A DNA stretch of 5,472 nt from Nanobdellota archaeon (lineage in GTDB: Archaea; Nanobdellota; Nanobdellia; SCGC-AAA011-G17; ARS1403): NCBI GenBank assembly GCA_018831025.1, contig JAHJRB010000069.1:1-5472 (forward strand), written 5' to 3'. The translations under genes and the position numbers were made by a program. Below the pieces are notes generated by a model. It was not told the DNA's origin. It did not search any database and saw only the letters and a list, made by a program, of their open reading frames with translations. Of the stretch, positions 1 to 5,240 are shown one piece after another; position 1 is the stretch's first letter, and the number at the start of each line of letters is the position of its first letter.

Positions 1-22
1 CACTCAAACTAATTTCCAAAAT

Positions 23-32
23 CTTTATAAAG
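23..32 (+). promoter_or_regulatory. TATA box of the rpl7ae-rps28e-rpl24e-ndk operon
   Basis: CTTTATAAAG fits an archaeal TATA box. Archaeal transcription usually starts about 22-27 nt downstream of the box centre, which predicts a start near position 52-55 and a leader of about 27 nt before the rpl7ae ATG. No other TATA-like box is visible in the tight junctions of the next three genes, so this probably drives all four. Confidence 0.6.
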
Positions 33-55
33 GGAAAATTTAGCTATTAAATAAA

Positions 56-75
56 CCTATGACTAAATAGGAGGT
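56..75 (+). promoter_or_regulatory. rpl7ae leader: SD site partly inside a small hairpin
   Basis: AGGAGGT at 69-75 is a near-perfect Shine-Dalgarno site, 5 nt before the ATG at 81. CCTAT at 56-60 is complementary to ATAGG at 67-71 with a 6-nt loop (GACTAA), so a 5-bp hairpin would cover the first bases of the SD. The stem begins close to the predicted transcript 5' end. L7Ae is an RNA-binding protein reported to regulate archaeal mRNAs through kink-turn-like elements in leaders. I see no canonical kink-turn here, so a regulatory role is inference. Confidence 0.5.
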
Positions 76-80
76 TAAAA

Positions 81-452
81 ATGACAATACAATTAAAAGT
101 AGACGACAAAGATCTTTCTGAAAAATCTTTAGAAGCTATAGAAGTTGCTAGAAAAGCAGGAAAACTAAAAAGAGGCGCTAATGAAGTAACTAAAGCTGTA
201 GAAAGAAACACAGCTAAATTAGTTGTAATAGCAAAAGATACTCAACCAGAAGAAGTTGTGATGCATTTACCAATTCTTTGTGAAGAAAAAAATATTCCTT
301 GCATAGGCACTGATTCAAAAACAGAATTAGGTGCTGCAGCTGGATTAACTGTTCCATGCACAGCAATCGCCATCATAGAAGAAGGGGATGCAAAATCAAT
401 AATTAAAGAAATCGCTTCAAAAACAATAGGAACTCCTGTAAAAAATAAGTAA
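81..452 (+). CDS. rpl7ae: Ribosomal protein L7Ae (kink-turn binding)
   Basis: The 123-residue product is the usual length for archaeal L7Ae. This protein binds kink-turns in 23S rRNA and is also the core protein of box C/D and H/ACA RNPs and of archaeal RNase P. The signature RNA-binding stretch G-A-N-E-V-T-K is at residues 32-38, where the Asn-Glu pair and Lys contact the kink-turn G-A pairs. The family segment HLPILCEEKNIP follows at about 62-73, and the ELGAAAGL helix start at about 82-89. The ATG at 81 is fixed by a strong SD at 69-75 and by the domain beginning. It is first gene of a four-gene operon, and its stop codon lies within the first arm of a hairpin reaching to the next gene. 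The N-terminus is slightly acidic and the C-terminus short. No key residue appears missing. Confidence 0.96.
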   Translation: MTIQLKVDDKDLSEKSLEAIEVARKAGKLKRGANEVTKAVERNTAKLVVIAKDTQPEEVVMHLPILCEEKNIPCIGTDSKTELGAAAGLTVPCTAIAIIEEGDAKSIIKEIASKTIGTPVKNK

Positions 453-480
453 GTTTTGAACTTACTTTTACAAAAGTAAG
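447..480 (+). promoter_or_regulatory. Three-arm alternative-hairpin element between rpl7ae and rps28e
   Basis: Arm A (AAGTAAGTT, 447-455) overlaps the last codon and stop of rpl7ae. Arm B (AACTTACTTTT, 459-469) is complementary to both A and C. Arm C (AAAAGTAAG, 472-480) ends directly before the rps28e ATG. A:B gives a 9-bp stem with a 3-nt loop, and B:C gives about 8 bp with a 4-nt loop. The two are mutually exclusive because they share 461-467. There is no SD before rps28e, so this element may govern its translation or mRNA processing. The pairing is seen directly; the function is inferred. Confidence 0.5.
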
Positions 481-819
481 ATGGCAAAGAAAGAAGATAA
501 GAAAGAGAAGAAAGCTCAAAGAAAAGAAAAAAGAAGACAAAAACAAAACGTCCAATTCAGAACTGAAGAAAAAGGAACTGAAGTAAAAGGACAATTGTTT
601 AGCTCCGCTGTTCCTGCAGTGGTAGAAGAAGTAGTCGGAAGAACAGGAACTAGAGGAGAAGTAATCCAAGTTAGATGTAAAGTATTACAAGGCAGAGATG
701 AAGGTAAAGTAATAAGAAGAAACGTAAAAGGCCCTATAAGATTAAAAGATGTTCTAATGCTTAGAGAAACCGAAATTGAAGCAAGAAAATTAACTCAAGT
801 TAAGCGTGGAGGAAATTAA
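481..819 (+). CDS. rps28e: Ribosomal protein S28e with N-terminal Lys/Glu-rich extension
   Basis: The conserved S28e OB-fold core spans roughly residues 41-104, with the hallmark segments VVGRTGTRGEV, QVRCKVL, GKVIRRNVKGP and the family ending LMLRETE (93-98). S28e is a small-subunit protein near the mRNA exit region. Archaeal S28e is usually about 70 residues, whereas this product is 112. The first 40 are an extension very rich in Lys, Glu and Arg. No ATG or GTG lies in frame between 481 and the core, only a TTG at codon 39, so the long form follows from the ATG at 481. That ATG has no SD; a hairpin arm ends immediately before it. The gene lies 28 nt after rpl7ae and directly abuts rpl24e, which indicates co-transcription. 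Identity is secure; the start is less certain. Confidence 0.93.
   Translation: MAKKEDKKEKKAQRKEKRRQKQNVQFRTEEKGTEVKGQLFSSAVPAVVEEVVGRTGTRGEVIQVRCKVLQGRDEGKVIRRNVKGPIRLKDVLMLRETEIEARKLTQVKRGGN
808..812 (+). promoter_or_regulatory. Shine-Dalgarno site of rpl24e
   Basis: GGAGG lies inside the last codons of rps28e, 7 nt before the ATG at 820. It fixes the start of rpl24e, which begins at the base after the rps28e stop codon. Confidence 0.75.
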
Positions 820-990
820 ATGCCTAAATGCTCATTCTGCGGAAAAGACATTGAAGAGGGGACAGGTAAAACATTTGTTAAAACAGATGGAAGAATTTTA
901 TACTTTGATAATCAAAAATGTGAAAAAAACATGCTTAAGTTAAAAAGGAAAGCAAGAAACCTTAAATGGACTAAATTCTACGAAAAATGA
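820..990 (+). CDS. rpl24e: Ribosomal protein L24e, zinc-finger type with one ligand replaced
   Basis: The 56-residue product reads MPKCSFCGKDIEEGTGK at its start, the typical L24e zinc-ribbon opening with a CxxC pair at residues 4 and 7. It continues with the family segment around the conserved TFVKTDGRILYF and CEKNMLKLKRKARNLKW. L24e is a small large-subunit protein that, in solved ribosomes, contributes to subunit bridging. In the family the second zinc pair is FCxxKC; here the sequence is FDNQKC, so the third ligand is Asp30 and only Cys34 remains of the pair. The ATG at 820 abuts the rps28e stop and has an SD at 808-812. The stop TGA at 988-990 overlaps the ndk ATG (ATGA), which suggests translational coupling. 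The gene is small but certain. Confidence 0.95.
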   Translation: MPKCSFCGKDIEEGTGKTFVKTDGRILYFDNQKCEKNMLKLKRKARNLKWTKFYEK

Positions 991-1478
991 TTGAACAAAC
1001 TTTAGTTTTATTAAAACATGATGCAGTTAGCAGAGGTTTTATAGGTGAAATTATATCCAGATTTGAAAAAGTTGGATTAAAAATAGTAGCAATGAAAATG
1101 CAACACCCAGAAGAAAACTTTGCGAAAAAACATTATCCTACTTCAATAGAAGAAAGACACGGAAAAGAAATTTACTCAAGAATTGTTAATTATTTAACTA
1201 TGGGTCCAGTTATTGCTTTTATTTTAGAAGGAATTGATTCTATAGTGATTGTAAGAAAAATGGTAGGAGATACATATCCAGACAGATCACTTCCTGGAAC
1301 AATACGTGGGGATTTCGCCCATATTAATAAAATCCATGCTAATGAAAATAACATGGCTTTATTCAATTTAATACATGCTTCAGAAAACAGAGAAGATGCA
1401 GAGCGTGAAATTAATTTATGGTTTTCAAAAGAAGAAATCTTAAATTATTCTCATAGTCACGATAGCTTAACTAAGTAA
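987..1478 (+). CDS. ndk: Nucleoside-diphosphate kinase, long form
   Basis: NDK transfers the gamma-phosphate of ATP to other nucleoside diphosphates through a phosphohistidine in the cytosol, supplying GTP for translation. The 163-residue product shows TLVLLKHDAVSRGFIGEI at the N-terminus (active-site Lys10), a Tyr50 region, PGTIRGDF at 103-110 (Arg107), Asn127 and the catalytic His130 in NLIHASENREDAEREI. Standard NDKs are about 130-150 residues. The extra length is an insert between RGDF and the catalytic His, plus a short C-terminal tail, as in the longer NDKs of some archaea and candidate phyla. The common KPDA motif is KHDA here. The start overlaps the rpl24e stop by 4 nt. The 3' end overlaps the convergent gene at 1471 by 8 nt. 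All catalytic residues I can place are present, so it should be active. Confidence 0.95.
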   Translation: MIEQTLVLLKHDAVSRGFIGEIISRFEKVGLKIVAMKMQHPEENFAKKHYPTSIEERHGKEIYSRIVNYLTMGPVIAFILEGIDSIVIVRKMVGDTYPDRSLPGTIRGDFAHINKIHANENNMALFNLIHASENREDAEREINLWFSKEEILNYSHSHDSLTK

Positions 1479-2550
1479 CAATATCATCTAGATGTCTCCA
1501 TTTAAGTTCTCTAACTTTCTTACCAGGAGGAATGTAAAAAGTTTCCCAAGCCCCAAATTGTTTAATCGCATCAAAAAAGATTTTATTTCTTTCCCATTTC
1601 AACAATTTTCTAGGGTTTCTATCTCTAGAAGTTTTAATCAAAGCATTATATCTAAATTTATCTGCAAGACTTACTATAAATTGTGTAGGAAGTGCAATCT
1701 GGCACATATCTAATGGGACCCTATTATCATGCTCGTGAACAAAATGGTCAATTGATTCTAGTATAGCTGCAATTTCGTGCGGACAGAGAGAATAAACTCT
1801 AGAACTTACAGGATCTTCTCCATAAACAAATCTTATATTATAAAGCGTTTCATCACAAACATGATTTGTACCAATATCATAAGCAACAGCCCACTTATCA
1901 GGAACATCTTCAACTGGAAAAGAATGTATACTAAATTTATATCTCCCTCTCCCTTCAGTTCTTGAAGGTACTCTAACAACAAGCACTCCTCCTTCTTTTC
2001 CTACTTTTTTAGCAGAAACAAACTCTTCTTCTATAGTTATAGAAGGTCTATCTCCTATTCGTGGAACTTGATGAGGATAAGCATACAATCTTGCTCCTTC
2101 TTCACAATCAACAGGTGCTATTCTTCTAGGAGTTTTATCAGGATCTATATCATTCTCTCTAAATGGACCAAAGCTATAACAACAAGGGTTCCCAGAAGAC
2201 CTGTCAAGAGCAAAATTTCTAAACAAAACAATAGAAGACCCTTCAGTATATTCAGGATGTCTTTCCCTAGTCCATCCCAGCATTCTCATAGCTTTTTCAT
2301 TAGCATCATCAACAGAGGTAAATGTAGGCATCCAAATGACATCCCCATGCCTCATGGATTTTCTAGGTTTATCCTTAAATCTCTCAGGAGTCAAATCTCT
2401 ATCAATAATAAAAGCCTGATCTTCATAAGAATCCACTAAAGCTCCTAAATAATCTCCAGTATTTGCACTCCTTGTAGTAGCATAAGTGTTTCTAATCTGG
2501 GCAGATGTAGCCTCTCTAAAATGCTTTTTTCTAATTGGTTGTTTAGCCAT
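1471..2550 (-). CDS. Uncharacterised 359-residue protein inserted in the ribosomal cluster
   Basis: I do not recognise the family. The product is soluble-looking, with no signal peptide or membrane segment, and has scattered Cys (123, 124, 149, 232, 256, 283) but no clear metal-binding spacing. It has 33 Arg against 22 Lys, and six Trp, which contrasts with the Lys-rich neighbours. This suggests a different history or recent transfer. A stretch at about 48-80 has Arg51, then LTPERF, then GDVIWMPTFTS, loosely like the Arg and STS motifs of ADP-ribosyltransferases. An acidic segment near 148-151 could stand for ExE but fits poorly. Treat this only as a lead. The ATG at 2550 has a TATA box about 35 nt upstream and a GGGGTT just before it. 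It separates ndk from infB, which are usually neighbours in archaea. The long uninterrupted frame makes the gene real; function is unknown. Confidence 0.85.
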   Translation of the reverse strand: MAKQPIRKKHFREATSAQIRNTYATTRSANTGDYLGALVDSYEDQAFIIDRDLTPERFKDKPRKSMRHGDVIWMPTFTSVDDANEKAMRMLGWTRERHPEYTEGSSIVLFRNFALDRSSGNPCCYSFGPFRENDIDPDKTPRRIAPVDCEEGARLYAYPHQVPRIGDRPSITIEEEFVSAKKVGKEGGVLVVRVPSRTEGRGRYKFSIHSFPVEDVPDKWAVAYDIGTNHVCDETLYNIRFVYGEDPVSSRVYSLCPHEIAAILESIDHFVHEHDNRVPLDMCQIALPTQFIVSLADKFRYNALIKTSRDRNPRKLLKWERNKIFFDAIKQFGAWETFYIPPGKKVRELKWRHLDDIVT

Positions 2551-2580
2551 TTTAACCCCAAAAACACTAAGAGAAGTAAT

Positions 2581-2590
2581 TATTTAAATA
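2581..2590 (-). promoter_or_regulatory. TATA box of the minus-strand gene
   Basis: TATTTAAATA is a perfect 10-bp palindrome and a good archaeal TATA box. On the minus strand it predicts a start near 2557-2562, a leader of only about 7-12 nt before the ATG at 2550. A GGGG at 2556-2559 could act as a weak SD at the very end of that leader. The box is symmetric and could also be read on the plus strand, but its spacing suits the minus gene best. Confidence 0.55.
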
Positions 2591-2605
2591 CATACGATAA
2601 CAACA

Positions 2606-2613
2606 TTTTTAAA
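2606..2613 (+). promoter_or_regulatory. TATA box of infB
   Basis: TTTTTAAA is about 25 nt before position 2635, giving a short leader of about 15-19 nt to the ATG at 2652. It lies back to back with the minus-gene TATA box, about 15 bp apart, so the two promoters share the 2551-2651 gap and may interfere with one another. Confidence 0.45.
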
Positions 2614-2651
2614 CACTTTTTTCTTTAGAACTATGGTTGGAAGTATGGAAA

Positions 2652-4373
2652 ATGAAAAAATTAAGAAATTTAATCTGTACTGTGGTAGGTCATGTAGACA
2701 CAGGAAAAACCACAATTTTAGATCATCTTAGAGGTACCTCTATTGCTTCACAAGAAGCAGGATTAATTACCCAAAATATTTCTTGCTGCGAACTACAATT
2801 TAAAGGAATGCAAAAAATATGCCAAATAAACCCCGAATTTAAAAACATTAAGCTTCCTGGATTATTATTCATAGATACTCCCGGACATATAGCCTTTAAT
2901 AATTTAAGGAAGCGCGGCGGTTCTTTAGCAGATATAGCAATATTAGTAATAGATGTTAATGAAGGCATTAAAGACCAAACGATAGAATCTATTGAAATAT
3001 TAAAGAAAAACAAAACTCCGTTTATTATAGCCGCAAATAAAGTAGATCTAATTCCGGGCTATCAAGATAAATCTCAATCAATTTTAGAAAATATAGAAGC
3101 CCAGTCAGAAACAACAAAAATAAAAATTCACACAAAAATTTATGAAATAGTTGGAAGATTAGCAGAATATGATCTTAATGCAGATATCTTCAATAGAATA
3201 GAAGATTTCACAAAAACAATAGCAATAGTTCCATTAAGTGCTAAAAAAGAACAAGGATTAGCAGATTTATTATTAGTCTTATGTGGCTTAGCCCAAAAAT
3301 TCTTGGAAAAAAATCTAAATGTTAATACAGAAAAAGATGGAAAAGCAACTATTTTAGAAGTAAAAGAAGAAAAGGGAGTCGGCTTAGTTTTAGATACTGT
3401 AGTGTATGATGGCAACATAAAAAAAGGAGACACAATTTTAATAGCTGGTTTGCAATCTCCGATAAAAACAAAGATCAAAGGTCTTTTTACTATTGAAAAT
3501 AAAAAATTAAAACCAATAGAAAAAACAGAAGCTGCATCTTATGTAAAAATAATCGCTCTAGGAACAGAAGATGTTATAGCAGGAATGCCATTAATAGTAG
3601 CAAATGAAAAAGATACTTCAGAAAAAGAAAAAGATATACAAAAAGAAATAGAAGAAGTATTAATAGAAACAGATAAAAAAGGAGTAATAGTCAAAGCAGA
3701 CTCTCTAGGTTCTTTAGAAGCATTAATCGGTTTGTTAAAAGAAAATAAAATTTTAATAAAAAAAGCTACAATAGGGGATATTACAAAAAAAGATATTGCG
3801 GATGCATCAGCTGAAGAAAATAAACTTTACAGAGTAATTCTCGGATTTAATGTAAAATTAAAAGAAAAAACAAAGGAAGTTAAGATAATCAACAAAGACA
3901 TTATATATAAAATAGTAGACGAGTATAAAGAATTTGAAACTAATGAAAAAAAGACAGCAGAAGCAGAAGCAACGGAATCTTTACCAAGACCTTTTAAAAT
4001 TATGATATTGCAAGGTTGTGTCTTTAGACAAAAAAATCCGGCAGTTGTAGGTGTTGAAATAATAGAAGGAATTGTAAAAATAGGTTCTAAAATTATGAAT
4101 GAAAATGGAAAATCTTTAGGAGAAATAAGAACAATCCAACTAAATGGAAAAGACATCAAAAAAGCAAAACGCCCAGAACAGGTAGCTATTGCTTTGCCTG
4201 ATGTTACAGTAGGCAGACATATATTTGAAAATGAAACATTACTATCTGATTTTACAGAGGGAGAATTCAGAAAAATAAAAGAATTGAGAGAATTCTTAAG
4301 CGAACCAGAAAAAATTTTATTAAAGCAAATTGCAGAAATAAAAAGACAAAATAATAAACTCTGGGGCGTATAA
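2652..4373 (+). CDS. infB: Translation initiation factor aIF5B (IF2 homologue)
   Basis: aIF5B is the GTPase that promotes ribosomal subunit joining and initiator tRNA placement. With start at 2652 the product is 573 residues, close to the usual archaeal size. GTP-binding motifs are in order: G1 GHVDTGKT (13-20), a switch I AGLITQN region, G3 DTPGH (75-79, with the GTPase His), NKVD (129-132) and SAK (196-198). Domain II starts at about 232 (GKATILEVKEEKG), domain III around KADSLGSLEAL (348-358), and domain IV from about 445 (PRPFKIMILQG) to the C-terminal LWGV. In most family members the P-loop reads GHVDHGKT; here the His is Thr. The frame stays open 15 nt upstream to a TTG at 2637, but the ATG at 2652 puts the family N-terminus (MKKLRNLICTVVGHVD) in register. 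No intein is present. Confidence 0.96.
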   Translation: MKKLRNLICTVVGHVDTGKTTILDHLRGTSIASQEAGLITQNISCCELQFKGMQKICQINPEFKNIKLPGLLFIDTPGHIAFNNLRKRGGSLADIAILVIDVNEGIKDQTIESIEILKKNKTPFIIAANKVDLIPGYQDKSQSILENIEAQSETTKIKIHTKIYEIVGRLAEYDLNADIFNRIEDFTKTIAIVPLSAKKEQGLADLLLVLCGLAQKFLEKNLNVNTEKDGKATILEVKEEKGVGLVLDTVVYDGNIKKGDTILIAGLQSPIKTKIKGLFTIENKKLKPIEKTEAASYVKIIALGTEDVIAGMPLIVANEKDTSEKEKDIQKEIEEVLIETDKKGVIVKADSLGSLEALIGLLKENKILIKKATIGDITKKDIADASAEENKLYRVILGFNVKLKEKTKEVKIINKDIIYKIVDEYKEFETNEKKTAEAEATESLPRPFKIMILQGCVFRQKNPAVVGVEIIEGIVKIGSKIMNENGKSLGEIRTIQLNGKDIKKAKRPEQVAIALPDVTVGRHIFENETLLSDFTEGEFRKIKELREFLSEPEKILLKQIAEIKRQNNKLWGV

Positions 4374-4378
4374 AAACA

Positions 4379-4387
4379 TTTATAAAT
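4379..4387 (+). promoter_or_regulatory. TATA box of rps6e, predicting a leaderless mRNA
   Basis: TTTATAAAT is centred at 4383, 26 nt before the ATG at 4409. That spacing puts the transcription start on or beside the A of the start codon. No SD is visible between the box and the ATG. A leaderless transcript is the simplest reading, and it makes rps6e independent of infB, which ends only 35 nt upstream. Confidence 0.6.
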
Positions 4388-4408
4388 CAATAATTTTAAG
4401 ATTTTATT

Positions 4409-4882
4409 ATGGCAGAAGTAAAAATAGTAATAGGGACAAAGAAAGGAATATGTTTCCAAAAAACCCATGATTCTACTTCCTTAATCGGAAGAAAAGTAGG
4501 CGAGACTCTAAAAGGGGATTTAATAAGTATTCCTGGTTATGAATTCTTAATAACCGGCGGTTCAGATATTGCTGGATTTCCAATGAGAAAGGAAATAAAA
4601 ACAAGAAGAGCAAAAATATTCGCTAGAGGTGGAGTTGGAGTACACCCAAAAAACAAAGGAGAAATTATAAGAAAAACAGTCGCAGGAAACACAATAGATG
4701 AAAAAACAGCTCAAATAAACTTAAAAGTTTCAAAAGAAGGAACTAAAAAATTAGAAGAAATTTTTGGAAAAAAAGAAGCTTCAGCTGAACAACCAAAAAA
4801 AGAAAAAAAACCAGCTAAGCAAGAAACACCAAAAAAAGAAGCAAAACCAAAAGAGGCTAAACTTAATGAGAATAAAAGCTAA
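4409..4882 (+). CDS. rps6e: Ribosomal protein S6e with low-complexity C-terminal tail
   Basis: S6e is a small-subunit protein of archaea and eukaryotes. Family segments are visible in order: the GRKVGETLKGDLI region (about 27-39), PGYEFLITGGSD (about 42-53), GFPMRKEI, the basic stretch GVHPKNKGEIIRKTVAGNTI (about 77-96) and QINLKVSKEG. The conserved domain ends near residue 118. The last 35 or so residues are a Lys/Glu/Pro/Ala-rich tail, probably disordered, encoded by an A-rich tract. The ATG at 4409 follows the TATA box by 26 nt without an SD, consistent with leaderless initiation. The gene has its own promoter rather than depending on infB. Its final 17 nt overlap the next gene in another frame. 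Confidence 0.95.
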   Translation: MAEVKIVIGTKKGICFQKTHDSTSLIGRKVGETLKGDLISIPGYEFLITGGSDIAGFPMRKEIKTRRAKIFARGGVGVHPKNKGEIIRKTVAGNTIDEKTAQINLKVSKEGTKKLEEIFGKKEASAEQPKKEKKPAKQETPKKEAKPKEAKLNENKS

Positions 4883-5159
4883 AAGCGTTTTAATCTGCAA
4901 AGGTAAAAAACTAGAAGACTATGAAGGTAATGATAGACCTGTTTTCGTAAGTGTCTTTGAAAAGAATGATCCTCATTTAAATTGTCAAGTTCCTAAAAAA
5001 AGATATGATTACGAAACCGGCATTCATAAAGTAATTCTAAAAGATCTAAAAATAGACTACTTATTAGCAGGCCATGATATAGTTATTAATGATTTAGAAG
5101 AAGTTAGTGTAGAAAATGATAAAAACGGTCATCTAGTAGTAACCGGCAAACAGAAATAA
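4866..5159 (+). CDS. Uncharacterised 97-residue protein co-transcribed with rps6e
   Basis: I do not recognise this family. The product begins MRIKAKSVLICKGKKLEDY and is rich in Asp, Lys, Val and Ile, with predicted beta-strand character throughout. There is no signal peptide, membrane span or zinc motif; two single Cys are at 11 and 40. The frame stays open upstream to 4764, but that stretch is the shadow of the A-rich rps6e tail. The ATG at 4866 is preferred because AAGAGG at 4851-4856 can serve as an SD and because the protein composition changes to globular from there. It overlaps rps6e by 17 nt, so the two are probably on one mRNA and coupled. A translation- or ribosome-related role would be only guilt by association. 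An unusually conserved-looking GIHKVILKDLKIDYLLAGHD segment lies at about 52-71. Confidence 0.75.
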   Translation: MRIKAKSVLICKGKKLEDYEGNDRPVFVSVFEKNDPHLNCQVPKKRYDYETGIHKVILKDLKIDYLLAGHDIVINDLEEVSVENDKNGHLVVTGKQK

Positions 5160-5166
5160 TTCTCTT

Positions 5167-5205
5167 AGTTTTGCATAAACTTTTCCTTAGTGAAGGTTCT
5201 TTTTT
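5167..5205 (+). terminator. Possible terminator region after the rps6e unit
   Basis: A weak hairpin (AGTTT, loop TGCAT, AAACT; 5167-5181) runs into a T tract at 5181-5184, and a run of six T lies at 5200-5205. Archaeal RNA polymerase can terminate at T-rich tracts, and a new promoter follows at 5228. The stem is short, so the call is tentative. Confidence 0.3.
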
Positions 5206-5227
5206 AAAGAAAGTTCAAACAGAAACA

Positions 5228-5235
5228 TTTAAATA
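5228..5235 (+). promoter_or_regulatory. TATA box of the DUF5320-DUF134 operon
   Basis: TTTAAATA, centred near 5231, predicts a transcription start at about 5255-5258. The leader would then be about 25 nt and would contain the SD AGGGAGGT at 5266-5273, 7 nt before the ATG at 5281. Confidence 0.55.
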
Positions 5236-5240
5236 CCATT

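Noticed and set aside
52..80. Canonical kink-turn in the rpl7ae leader
   Set aside because: A hairpin is present but tandem G-A pairs with a 3-nt bulge cannot be placed convincingly.
461..480. Hairpin before rps28e as an intrinsic terminator
   Set aside because: No T run follows the B:C stem, and the next two genes have no promoter of their own, so termination here would silence them.
403..669. Minus-strand open frame over rps28e
   Set aside because: Composition is Ser/Phe/Leu, the mirror of the Lys/Glu-rich extension; it is a shadow.
1485..1494. Palindrome CATCTAGATG near the ndk-unknown gene 3' overlap
   Set aside because: It lies within coding sequence of the minus gene, is only 10 bp, and has no promoter context.
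2633..2635. ATG at 2633 as infB start
   Set aside because: It is in a different frame from the GTPase.
2637..2651. Upstream TTG start adding MEVWK to aIF5B
   Set aside because: The ATG at 2652 puts the family N-terminus in register and the TTG lies at or before the predicted transcription start.
3827..4468. 213-codon open frame on the minus strand
   Set aside because: It lies antisense to infB and the rps6e start, is dominated by Ser, Phe and Ile as expected from the complement of Lys/Glu codons, and has no promoter of its own.
4764..4865. Longer start for the small gene after rps6e
   Set aside because: The extra residues are almost only Lys, Gln and Asn because they read the A-rich rps6e tail in another frame; the ATG at 4866 has an SD-like site.
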